Source: Pseudomonadota bacterium (GTDB lineage Bacteria; Chloroflexota; UBA5177; JAJPKF01). Taken from it: a DNA stretch of 64,000 bases. The translations under genes were made by a program, and so were the position numbers. Positions 36,411 to 43,131 of this stretch are shown in pieces (the stretch's first letter is position 1; each line of letters begins with the position of its first letter). The stretch covers positions 73,207-137,206 of the forward strand of contig JAJPKF010000024.1 in the NCBI GenBank assembly GCA_021323865.1, read 5' to 3'. The notes below the pieces were generated by a model, which saw nothing but the letters and a program-made list of their open reading frames with translations, searched no databases and was not told the origin of the DNA.

Positions 36411-37469
36411 ATGGAAGACGGAGGCGGCAACGGCAGAAGAAGCGCCCGGCGTGAGGGCGCTCGTCCCACGGTGCGCGACATCGCCGCCCGGTCGGGCGTG
36501 TCACGCGCCACCGTATCCCGTGTATTGAACGGACGGCCCGATGTGGCCGCCGCGACCCGGGAGGCGGTGCTGCGGCACATTCGCGACGACGCTTACTCCA
36601 CAAACCGCATGGCCAAGGGCCTCTCGAGCGGACGGACCGGTCTCATCGGCGTGACCGTCCCCTACATCAACGCCGAGTACTTCATGGAGATCCTCACCGG
36701 CGTGGCGCAGGCGCTGTATGTCCATGACGCGCGTCTGGTCGTGTGTCCCACCGAGCACGAGCATGACCTGGAGGTCTCGCTTCTCGATCGGGTCATGCAC
36801 GGCACCACCGACGGCGCCATCCTGATCCTGCCGTCGGAGTCGAACCAGGAGCTGCAGGCGCTGCGGAGTCGCAGATTTCCGTTCGTCATCATCGATCCGT
36901 CACAGGCCCCAAGCGACGACATCGTCGCCGTCTCCTCGAACCATTGGTCGGGCGCGCGCACCATGACCGAGCACCTGCTCTCTCTGGGGCACCGGAGAAT
37001 CGCGGCCATTCGCGGCCTCTCGTGGATGACCGCCTCCAACGACCGGCTGGCCGGGTTCCACTCGGCCCTCATCAGCGCGGGGCTGCCGCCCAACCCCGAG
37101 CTCATCGCCGAGGGCGACTGGAACGTCGGCGGCGGCCGGACGGCCATGGAAGAGCTGCTGCGTTTGGAGGAGCTGCCCACGGCCGTCTTTGCCTTCAACG
37201 ACAACATGGCGGTCGGAGCGCTGGACGCCATCGCCGAGCACGGCCTGCGCGTGCCCGAGGACATCTCGGTGGCAGGATTCGACGATACCAATGTCGCCGG
37301 GGCCACGCGGCCCAAGCTCACCACCGTCCATCAGCCGCTCCACGAGATGGGCCGGATCGCCGTGAGCCTGCTCTACCGCACGCTGCAGCAGCAGCCGCTC
37401 GACGCGACGCATGTGGAGCTTTCGACCCGGTTGATCGTTCGGCAGTCGACGGGCCCGCCTCGCCGGTAG
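36411..37469 (+). CDS. LacI-family transcriptional repressor
   Basis: This 352-residue regulator has the N-terminal helix-turn-helix TVRDIAARSGVSRATVSRVL and hinge region, then a periplasmic-binding-protein-like sugar domain (GLIGVTVPYINAEYFMEIL, GDWNVGGGRTAMEELL, DISVAGFDDTNVA). It is divergent from the importer/hydrolase run and most likely represses it until a sugar inducer binds. The start follows a promoter at 6 bases (leaderless). The tRNA gene that hosts the mobile element begins 144 bases downstream. Confidence 0.94.
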   Translation: MEDGGGNGRRSARREGARPTVRDIAARSGVSRATVSRVLNGRPDVAAATREAVLRHIRDDAYSTNRMAKGLSSGRTGLIGVTVPYINAEYFMEILTGVAQALYVHDARLVVCPTEHEHDLEVSLLDRVMHGTTDGAILILPSESNQELQALRSRRFPFVIIDPSQAPSDDIVAVSSNHWSGARTMTEHLLSLGHRRIAAIRGLSWMTASNDRLAGFHSALISAGLPPNPELIAEGDWNVGGGRTAMEELLRLEELPTAVFAFNDNMAVGALDAIAEHGLRVPEDISVAGFDDTNVAGATRPKLTTVHQPLHEMGRIAVSLLYRTLQQQPLDATHVELSTRLIVRQSTGPPRR

Positions 37470-37613
37470 CCGCATTCGGACAGGCGCCTCGGCGGCCTGT
37501 TAGTGTCTCGCGCGGGCGCACGTCATCGCGGAGGCGGGCGGGCGGCCTCGTCCGGCAGGGTTGGGGCTCGCCGAGACCGTGTAGCCTGAACCGTAGAAGC
37601 CGTCATGGCTCGC

Positions 37614-37689
37614 GGGCCCGTAGCTCAGCGGTCAGAGCAGGGGACTCATAATCCCTTGGTCGCTGGTTCGAATCCAGCCGGGCCTACCA
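37614..37689 (+). tRNA. tRNA with CAU anticodon (tRNA-Ile2-like), element insertion site
   Basis: This is a 76-base tRNA with encoded CCA. The acceptor stem GGGCCCG pairs with CGGGCCT, leaving a G1-U72 wobble; the D arm is GCTC/GAGC. The anticodon arm GGGGA/TCCCT has loop CTCATAA with anticodon CAT at 37647-37649, and the T arm is GCTGG-TTCGAAT-CCAGC. The body resembles E. coli tRNA-Ile2 (GACTCATAATC and TTGGTCGCTGGTTC) more than elongator Met, so lysidine modification to read AUA is likely. Its 3' half is duplicated at 59314, marking an integrated element. In the second copy the base matching position 72 is C, which would restore a normal G-C pair. Confidence 0.93.
37645..37689 (+). repeat. 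Left attachment repeat (attL) in tRNA 3' end
   Basis: It starts CTCATAATCCCTTGG and ends ACCA. It matches the right copy over 40 bases, then differs once (T37685 against C59354) and matches ACCA again. It includes anticodon, T arm and acceptor 3' strand, so integration leaves the tRNA whole. Confidence 0.92.
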
Positions 37690-37782
37690 ACACGAAATTC
37701 TTCATTTGGCTCGTGAATCCGCCGAGAACGAGGAGATCGCCAACTGCATCATGTCTATCGTGAAGTGGCGGTTTCTGGACCT

Positions 37783-37802
37783 GTACAGTGTTTGTACAGT
37801 AG
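37783..37802 (+). repeat. Left arm-type site GTACAGT-N4-GTACAGT
   Basis: Two GTACAGT units lie 11 bases apart (GTACAGTGTTTGTACAGTAG), 94 bases inside the left end. The same 20-mer with one change lies near the right end (59179). Likely a binding site for integrase arms or the excision factor. Confidence 0.6.
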
Positions 37803-37835
37803 CCAGGAACTGGAGACTTGCAATCATGACGCCAC

Positions 37836-38306
37836 ATGAATGAGATACGTCTAAGCGTGAGCATGCCTCTCGACTCCGAGGGCTTCCTGAGGCGCAGATG
37901 TCAGTCGTGCTCGCGAGAGTTCAAGTGGCTGCACACGCCGGATGGCTCAGCCAACGCGGTTGCTCCTCCTCCTGGCGGTTATTACTGCCCCTACTGCGGA
38001 ATTCAGTCGCACGAATGGATGACCGACGCCCAGAGTGCTCTCGTGAATGAGACGGTTCAGCGCGAAGCAGTGCAGATTGCCCAACGACAACTCAACCAGG
38101 CAATGAAAGATGCCGTGCGAGGCTCAAAGTTCCTTTCGTACAAGGAGTCTCCGGGCAAGCCAATGCCAGAACCACACCCACTATCTGAAGACGACGACAT
38201 GAAACGGATCGATTTCCAGTGTCACCCTACTGAGCCGATCAAAATCGAGGAATCGTGGAGTGGCAGCCTCTACTGCTTGATTTGTTCCGCGGAAATCACT
38301 GTGTAG
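37836..38306 (+). CDS. Zinc-ribbon hypothetical protein
   Basis: This 156-residue protein of unknown role has three CxxC pairs (CQSC, CPYC, CLIC) and an isolated Cys, in two zinc-ribbon-like lobes separated by a helical stretch (ALVNETVQREAVQIAQRQL). It is the first gene inside the left end of the element. Its 3' end overlaps the convergent kinase gene by 11 bases, so the two may regulate each other by antisense. No homologous family comes to mind. Confidence 0.7.
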   Translation: MNEIRLSVSMPLDSEGFLRRRCQSCSREFKWLHTPDGSANAVAPPPGGYYCPYCGIQSHEWMTDAQSALVNETVQREAVQIAQRQLNQAMKDAVRGSKFLSYKESPGKPMPEPHPLSEDDDMKRIDFQCHPTEPIKIEESWSGSLYCLICSAEITV

Positions 38307-39666
38307 CGTCCGCGGTAGGCGGAGCCACACGGTTGGCGAATGTCGCCAACCCTTCCTGGACCTTGTCCCAGAGTTCGGCAATGGCCTCATTCACGATCCG
38401 AGCCGCGTCCATCGACTCGACGTCGGCGGCACGCTGCTCGATGTCGGAAACCATGTCGGCACCGCTCACTCCCGCATGTCCACATTGAACGAACGCGGAG
38501 ATAAACAGGCGCCCATCGCTGCGGAGCTCAATACTGCGGCTGACCTTCAGTTCGTACTCCAACCGACCCGGCTGACCCGAATAGATCCGGCTCATGCGAA
38601 CGTGACGAAGGACTTCTTCCGTGGCATAAGCCTCCTCACCGAACACTTGAAGAAGATTCCAAGACGCTTTGTCATCCTGTCGGTCAATCTCAGCATCGGA
38701 GCGAATATCCAGTAAGAGCTGATTGACTTTTTGGAACTCCTGCTGGAACTTTCGGATCAACTGTAATGCGGTCTGCCGCCTACGGTCCTGCAGGTCGCGC
38801 TTGTCGAGTTCTTCCTGAAGACCAAGTCGAAGACGTTCAAGGATTCCCGCAGCGACCGGTTTCCGCGAGTCGCTCTTCAATGTCAGCCAACCCGACAGGT
38901 CAGTCGAGACCTCGTTCATGGAAGGTCGATCACTCGGGTTCATCAGGGTCATGCGATCAATCAGACGGTCGAGTTCTGCCGCGAACGGATGGGGCCGTAA
39001 TGTGGATAACAGAAAGTCACGCTGCTGAATGCCTTGATGTCCCTCCGGAGGAAAGCGTTGCTCAGTGGCCAAGACCCACAAGGTCTTGGCCAGGGAATAA
39101 ACGTCGGCACGCATTGGGTCCGCCGTGTCTGGGGCGACGATCATTTCGTACGGGGCGAAGTGCAACGGTCCCATTGGCCGATTGCTTCGTGTCAGCTCCT
39201 CGACATCCGGGATATGGACGAGGCCAAAATCGCCAACGAGCCAGTCGCCACCGAGCGCATAGAGGTTGCCGGGTTTCACGTCCCGGTGAGCAAGGTTGTG
39301 TTCACCATGGACGACCGCAAGAGTAGCGGCGATGCGGGCGACAGCCTGCACAACCATCTCGAGGTCAGCATCCTCCAACTCTGCCTCGATCGGAGTCGCG
39401 AGTGGCATTGCCAGCCATGCACGATTTTCACGTGATGGCGACTCCGGAAGGTTGTACTCGAGCAACGGCAGTACACCGGGAACACCAGCTAGCCGTTGGA
39501 GCGCCTCGATCTCGTTACGAAAACGACGGTACGGTTCACCGGCTGCTCTTGCCGAGTTGAGAACTTTGAGGGCAACTGTATCGCCACCCCTATGACTCGC
39601 CCGGTAAACGGTCGCGTTACCGCCGGATCCGATCTCGTCTTCGATGACCCAATCGGCCAGTTTCAC
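38296..39666 (-). CDS. Hanks-type serine/threonine protein kinase
   Basis: This 456-residue protein has a kinase domain in residues 1-~290. The glycine loop is IGSGGNATVY, the ATP Lys is in VALKVL, the catalytic loop is HRDVKPGNLY and the metal loop DFG, followed by the Arg-containing RPSMNEVS end. The C-terminal ~170 residues are helical (LGLQEELDKRDLQDRRRQTA) with no transmembrane segment, so the kinase is cytosolic. The start is the GTG at 39666, set by AGGAGG five bases upstream; an ATG eight codons earlier lacks a ribosome site. Its place beside the integrase suggests an accessory or defence role, which is inference. Confidence 0.9.
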   Translation of the reverse strand: MKLADWVIEDEIGSGGNATVYRASHRGGDTVALKVLNSARAAGEPYRRFRNEIEALQRLAGVPGVLPLLEYNLPESPSRENRAWLAMPLATPIEAELEDADLEMVVQAVARIAATLAVVHGEHNLAHRDVKPGNLYALGGDWLVGDFGLVHIPDVEELTRSNRPMGPLHFAPYEMIVAPDTADPMRADVYSLAKTLWVLATEQRFPPEGHQGIQQRDFLLSTLRPHPFAAELDRLIDRMTLMNPSDRPSMNEVSTDLSGWLTLKSDSRKPVAAGILERLRLGLQEELDKRDLQDRRRQTALQLIRKFQQEFQKVNQLLLDIRSDAEIDRQDDKASWNLLQVFGEEAYATEEVLRHVRMSRIYSGQPGRLEYELKVSRSIELRSDGRLFISAFVQCGHAGVSGADMVSDIEQRAADVESMDAARIVNEAIAELWDKVQEGLATFANRVAPPTADATQ

Positions 39667-39733
39667 AAGTACCTCCTGGATTAGATGCAACGAACGCCTG
39701 TCCTATTTTCGCCTCGCGGTCAGGTCTTCGTTG

Positions 39734-40915
39734 TCAGTCCAATTCCCTGCCCATCTCACCGGCCTGAAATAGTGAGTCCAGCCGCCGCGCGGCGTCACGT
39801 TGGAGTTCAGGGGCCATGTGGCTGTAGGTGTTCGCGGTGAGGTTGTATGAACTGTGTCCGAGGATTTCCTGTACAACCTTCATTGGCACTTTCGCGAACA
39901 ACATCAAACTCGCGGCGGTATGGCGCAGCTCGTGTAAGCCGACCTGACGAATACCGAGCGCGGACAGCTCAGCCTTTAACTTGTGATGAACGTTGGTGGC
40001 GTCGAGCGGTGTCCCAAGATCTCCGCAGAAGATCAGGTGGTTGTCATGCCATTCCGCGCCAAGGAGACGACGCCGCTCGTCCTGCCGTGAATGATGATTC
40101 ATCAAGGCCTCGGTCGCGACCTCAGTGAGGTCAATCGTTCGCCGGCTCTTCTCCGTTTTGGTATCAACGAAGACAAGGCCTTTCCCCGGCTGGCGTTGGA
40201 CGGCCCGGCGAATGCGCAGCGTCTTCGTCGCGGCATCGAAATCGTCCCACGTCAGCCCGAGCGCCTCGCCGATACGAAGACCGGCTGTCCCGAGCACCAC
40301 CCACAACGCATGCAGTGGCGAGTCATGAGACCGTTCAAAGAAATCGCGAGCCTCTTCCGGTCGCAACCAGCTGTGGGCCTTGGCCTCGACACGCGGTGGT
40401 TTCGTCCAGTCGATCGGGTTTCGCGGGATGACCTCCCATCGCACGGCATCATTCAGGGCGATGTGCAGGACTCGTCGCGCGTGCCCAACGGTGGCCGGAG
40501 AGAGTCCGTCTTGGAGCATCCTTCCATACCACTGCTGGATGTCGGCAGGTTTTAGCGCTGCGAGCTGAAGGTGGCCGAGATGCTTGTTGATACGACGAAG
40601 GTTGAGGTCGTATGAGATCAGCGTTGATGGACGGATACTTTGCCGTACTGTCCCGATCCACTCACCGAGATATTCCGCAACGGTCTGATGTGTGATCTCT
40701 CCGATGCGTCCTTGCCGCTTGGCAACCTTCGCATCTTCAAGCGCCTGAATCGCCTCCGCTTGTGACTTGGCGTAGATCACCTTTCTCTTCGGCCCGTCGG
40801 GCGTATCGATGGTGATTTCCGCAACCCAGCGTTTCGGTTCGCGTGTGCCATCGGCGCGTAACCGCCCGGCGCGCTCAAAGACCGTGCCTTCGTTGTTGGC
40901 TCGTCGGCGCGGCAT
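39734..40915 (-). CDS. int: Tyrosine site-specific integrase
   Basis: This 393-residue phage-type integrase has an N-terminal arm-binding region (RRRANNEGTVFERAGR), a SAM-like core-binding domain (TVAEYLGEWIGTVRQSIRPS) and a catalytic domain. The catalytic set is intact: Arg in GLRIGEALGL, Lys in the beta-hairpin TKTEKSRR, HELRH, then GH in ILGHSS and the Tyr nucleophile in TANTYSHM. It would recombine the 40-bp tRNA core. I choose the ATG at 40915 because MPRRRANNEG is the family's usual beginning; an ATG at 41008 would overlap the zinc-ribbon gene. It follows ssb and the zinc-ribbon gene on the same strand. Confidence 0.94.
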   Translation of the reverse strand: MPRRRANNEGTVFERAGRLRADGTREPKRWVAEITIDTPDGPKRKVIYAKSQAEAIQALEDAKVAKRQGRIGEITHQTVAEYLGEWIGTVRQSIRPSTLISYDLNLRRINKHLGHLQLAALKPADIQQWYGRMLQDGLSPATVGHARRVLHIALNDAVRWEVIPRNPIDWTKPPRVEAKAHSWLRPEEARDFFERSHDSPLHALWVVLGTAGLRIGEALGLTWDDFDAATKTLRIRRAVQRQPGKGLVFVDTKTEKSRRTIDLTEVATEALMNHHSRQDERRRLLGAEWHDNHLIFCGDLGTPLDATNVHHKLKAELSALGIRQVGLHELRHTAASLMLFAKVPMKVVQEILGHSSYNLTANTYSHMAPELQRDAARRLDSLFQAGEMGRELD

Positions 40916-40964
40916 CAGTTCTGACCAACGGAAGCAAGGTGGGAATAGTCGGGACGCGTCGCTC

Positions 40965-41156
40965 TCATCGTCTGCATCGCCTGCATTCCGCCAGCTGCTC
41001 GACATCATCAGGTCCAGCGCCTTTCTTGCGTGAGCCGGAGTCGTTCCGACAATCCGCGCAGGTGCCGGAGAAATCAACCTCGGTCCACCAGCCACATTCG
41101 CGGCACCACCAATAAATGCGGAAGGGGTTGCCATCCCCGCTGGTCGCCTTCGTCAT
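40965..41156 (-). CDS. 63-residue zinc-ribbon protein
   Basis: This small protein has CRECGWW and CADCRND pairs plus a final CRRCRR, consistent with a zinc ribbon. Its ATG overlaps the TGA of the ssb gene by four bases (ATGA), which marks it as a real, translationally coupled gene. It ends 49 bases before the integrase start. Function unknown; a DNA-binding accessory of integration or replication would fit its neighbours. Confidence 0.75.
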   Translation of the reverse strand: MTKATSGDGNPFRIYWWCRECGWWTEVDFSGTCADCRNDSGSRKKGAGPDDVEQLAECRRCRR

Positions 41157-41542
41157 GACGACACCTCGTGCTCAGGCGCCTCGACAAAGGTGCCGATCGG
41201 TTCACTGTCGTGACTGGCGCTGTCGCCATGCGGCTCTCCCTTGACCGGTACGACGTGAGCGGCCACGAATCGAATGGAGCTGGCGCGCATGTGGTCGTTC
41301 CGTGAGGAAACGCCCGCCTCGATTCGCCCATCCACAAAGACCGGATCGCCGATTTTGAGCGACTCGGCCGCACGCTGTGCCGCAGCTGACCACAGGGTAA
41401 TGAAGTGGTAGTCGTTGCGACCGTCCCCGGAAGTTGACCGCCGCGTACTCATCCGCAAGAAACAGAAAGGCGTCCCTGATGCCGTTCGCAAGAACTCGGG
41501 TGAATGGCTGACGTGACCAAGCAGCTCAAACCGGTTGACCAT
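41153..41542 (-). CDS. ssb: Single-stranded DNA-binding protein
   Basis: This 129-residue OB-fold protein starts MVNRFELLGHV, a variant of the SSB N-terminus, with DYHFITLWSAAAQRAAESL and GDPVFVDGRIEAG as in the bacterial SSB core. The C-terminus (EHEVSS) lacks the usual acidic DDDIPF tail that recruits host repair proteins. The start follows AGGAGG by eight bases. It would cover single strands made while the element replicates or transfers. Confidence 0.88.
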   Translation of the reverse strand: MVNRFELLGHVSHSPEFLRTASGTPFCFLRMSTRRSTSGDGRNDYHFITLWSAAAQRAAESLKIGDPVFVDGRIEAGVSSRNDHMRASSIRFVAAHVVPVKGEPHGDSASHDSEPIGTFVEAPEHEVSS

Positions 41543-41598
41543 GTGACTCCCTCCTGCATGTGAATCGACAGTGAGGAGTCGCAGAAGGTGGCGCCTTG

Positions 41599-42231
41599 TT
41601 ACACGGGGACGTTGTTCGCGTCGTCGGTCTCGCTTTCAGTCAGCAGTGCTCGTGCGTGACGGCGAGCGCGCAGGGCGATTTGCCGGAGATTGTTCGCGCT
41701 CACGCCGAGGAAGCGAGCGAGCTGCTCTGGCTCGCCCCCAAGGAGATAGAGGTGCGTCACAACGCGCCGGTGGCGGTCACTTAAGCGGCGAAGGAGCGAC
41801 GCGACCGTCAACTGGTCGACCGTCAACTGTGCCGGGTCCTGAGCACCGTCGTCCGAGAAACGCTCGTCGTTCTCGTTGATGTAGTGACCGTCACCGACGT
41901 GCACATCGCTGGATCGATGCCGCTCCTCCCGCTGATGCCGGCGGTTAATGTCACTGCAAGCTCGCGATGCGGCCCGGATCAACCACGCCTCATTGGAGTG
42001 GATTCGTTCCCCGGATCGTCGAAGAAATCGGAGGAAGGTGTCTTGTACCGCGTCCTCGGCATCTGCTTCTGAACGCATGCGGCTTCGGCAGAACCGCTTG
42101 ACCGCCGGTTCATAGCGCCGCACGATTGCCGCGTCGGATTCAGAGACTGGCTCAACACGAAGTTCCATTGTTGGGCAGTCGTTCGGCTCCGCGAAATCAT
42201 TACAGGGGTCGTCGTGGGGCATGACCGGCAC
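41599..42231 (-). CDS. Sigma-70 family RNA polymerase sigma factor
   Basis: This ~210-residue ECF-like sigma factor has region 2 in ERY-like residues through DAEDAVQDTFLRFL (the conserved core-binding block) and region 4 in LLRRLSDRHRRVVTHLYLLGGEPEQLARFLGVSANNLRQIALRARRH, a helix-turn-helix. The start may be the GTG at 42231 or the ATG at 42222. No anti-sigma factor is adjacent. It probably directs transcription of element genes. Its upstream DNA is the structured non-coding region. Confidence 0.85.
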   Translation of the reverse strand: MPVMPHDDPCNDFAEPNDCPTMELRVEPVSESDAAIVRRYEPAVKRFCRSRMRSEADAEDAVQDTFLRFLRRSGERIHSNEAWLIRAASRACSDINRRHQREERHRSSDVHVGDGHYINENDERFSDDGAQDPAQLTVDQLTVASLLRRLSDRHRRVVTHLYLLGGEPEQLARFLGVSANNLRQIALRARRHARALLTESETDDANNVPV

Positions 42232-42317
42232 GGTATCGAACGGATGTTCGGTCGGTCAATGCCGTGTCCGCAGACACACAGATGAGAGCGCGCGACGCGA
42301 CGCGAACCGGTCAAAAC

Positions 42318-42375
42318 CCTTGGCGCGGCCGTCCGCAAAGTCACCGAGCCCCCCAATCCCTTCACCGCGCCAAGG
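42318..42375. other. Inverted repeat 1 (11-bp stem)
   Basis: CCTTGGCGCGG at 42318-42328 is the exact reverse complement of CCGCGCCAAGG at 42365-42375. The loop is 36 bases. It abuts the next structure with one base between. Confidence 0.75.
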
Positions 42376-42376
42376 T

Positions 42377-42469
42377 CCAACCCTCGCGCCGGCGGAATAA
42401 CAATTTTGGCGATATGGGAGCCGGCTTCCGGCTGCCATGTCGCTCCGCTGTGCCGGCGCGAGGGATTGG
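42377..42469. other. Inverted repeat 2 (16-bp stem with bulge and inner hairpin)
   Basis: CCAACCCTCGCGCCGG at 42377-42392 pairs with CCGGCGCGAGGG (42453-42464) and TTGG (42466-42469), leaving a single bulged A at 42465. Inside is a second hairpin, AGCCGG-CTT-CCGGCT, at 42419-42433. Confidence 0.75.
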
Positions 42470-42563
42470 CAAAGCCAGGAGAGTCAGTGACCGGGGCATG
42501 AACCCATTGGGGACGGGTCGGGCGGGAATATCGAGCCAAGCGGGCGAGGTCAGCGCGCCCTGA

Positions 42564-42649
42564 AGCAGTCGCTGAGCGAAGGGGAGACGGTGCGGCGCGA
42601 CCAGCGGCGACGAAGTGAACACGGTCTCCCCGAGAGCGATATGACTGCT
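42564..42649. other. Inverted repeat 3 (nested stems)
   Basis: AGCAGTC (42564-42570) pairs with GACTGCT (42643-42649). Within it GGGGAGACGGTG (42581-42592) pairs with CACGGTCTCCCC (42620-42631) with one mismatch. TCGCT/AGCGA pairing between the two stems is also possible. Confidence 0.65.
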
Positions 42650-42923
42650 CAGGATCGAGCACGCGGACTTCGCACGCGACACTCCTTTTCTGGAAACCGC
42701 TGCTCATCGACTCGCTCGCCATCCGATCACCACGATCGCCCCCTTCTTCGTCAATGCCCGCGTCCTTGTTCGTCACTCTGCTGCCGCGCGTGATTGCTCC
42801 TTCCGCTTGCCCCTCCCCTTTGTTCTCCTCGCGTGCTTTGCTCCTATTCATGCCCTGGTCACTGACTCTCCTGCTGTCAATCCGATTTGTTTGTACCGAT
42901 ACGTTCTTGTTCTTTTTCTGCTT

Positions 42924-43104
42924 GCTTGGCCCACCCACTTACCGATCACCGCACCCCGCCTCTTGCCCCGCCCGGTACGACACCCCATCCGCAAAACATC
43001 ATCAAGATGTGTGGGTGGGGTGTCGGGCAAATGACTGTTCATTTGAGGGCGGGGCAATGTGGCGCCATAAGGGTAATTTCTCTGCCTTAATGGGTGGGCC
43101 GAGC
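42924..43104 (+). ncRNA. Nested multi-branch structure, candidate structured RNA or origin
   Basis: An outer 14-bp stem pairs 42924-42937 with 43091-43104. A second 11-bp perfect stem (TTGCCCCGCCC) pairs 42963-42973 with 43047-43057. It encloses a 16-bp hairpin (42978-42993 with 43010-43025) and a 6-bp hairpin AAATGA-CTGT-TCATTT (43029-43044), giving a three-way junction. The three imperfect pairs in these stems (42927/43101, 42988/43015, 42991/43012) are all G-U if the + strand is transcribed and would be A-C on the other strand. That favours a + strand RNA or single-stranded DNA fold. No T-run terminator follows and no promoter is certain. Confidence 0.55.
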
Positions 43105-43131
43105 GAGCAGGAACGTCGACATGGCGCGTGT

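Larger units (their letters stand above)
42232..43131. other. 900-base non-coding region with four inverted-repeat structures
   Basis: No frame here has convincing coding character; apparent frames begin without ribosome sites and run antisense to each other. The region carries inverted-repeat structures at 42318-42375, 42377-42469, 42564-42649 and 42924-43104, and a pyrimidine-rich + strand from ~42690 to 42960. It separates the sigma gene from the DNA-pumping ATPase operon. It is a candidate transfer or replication origin, or a source of structured RNA. Confidence 0.7.

Noticed and set aside
37646-37864. Small minus-strand ORF ending GPAGFEPATKGL, and its twin at 59315-59569
   Set aside because: That tail is the antisense reading of the tRNA 3' half, a well-known spurious translation. 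Neither frame has coding character upstream.
42264-42938. Open frames on both strands in the structured non-coding region
   Set aside because: They overlap each other and the inverted repeats, lack ribosome sites, and show no domain.
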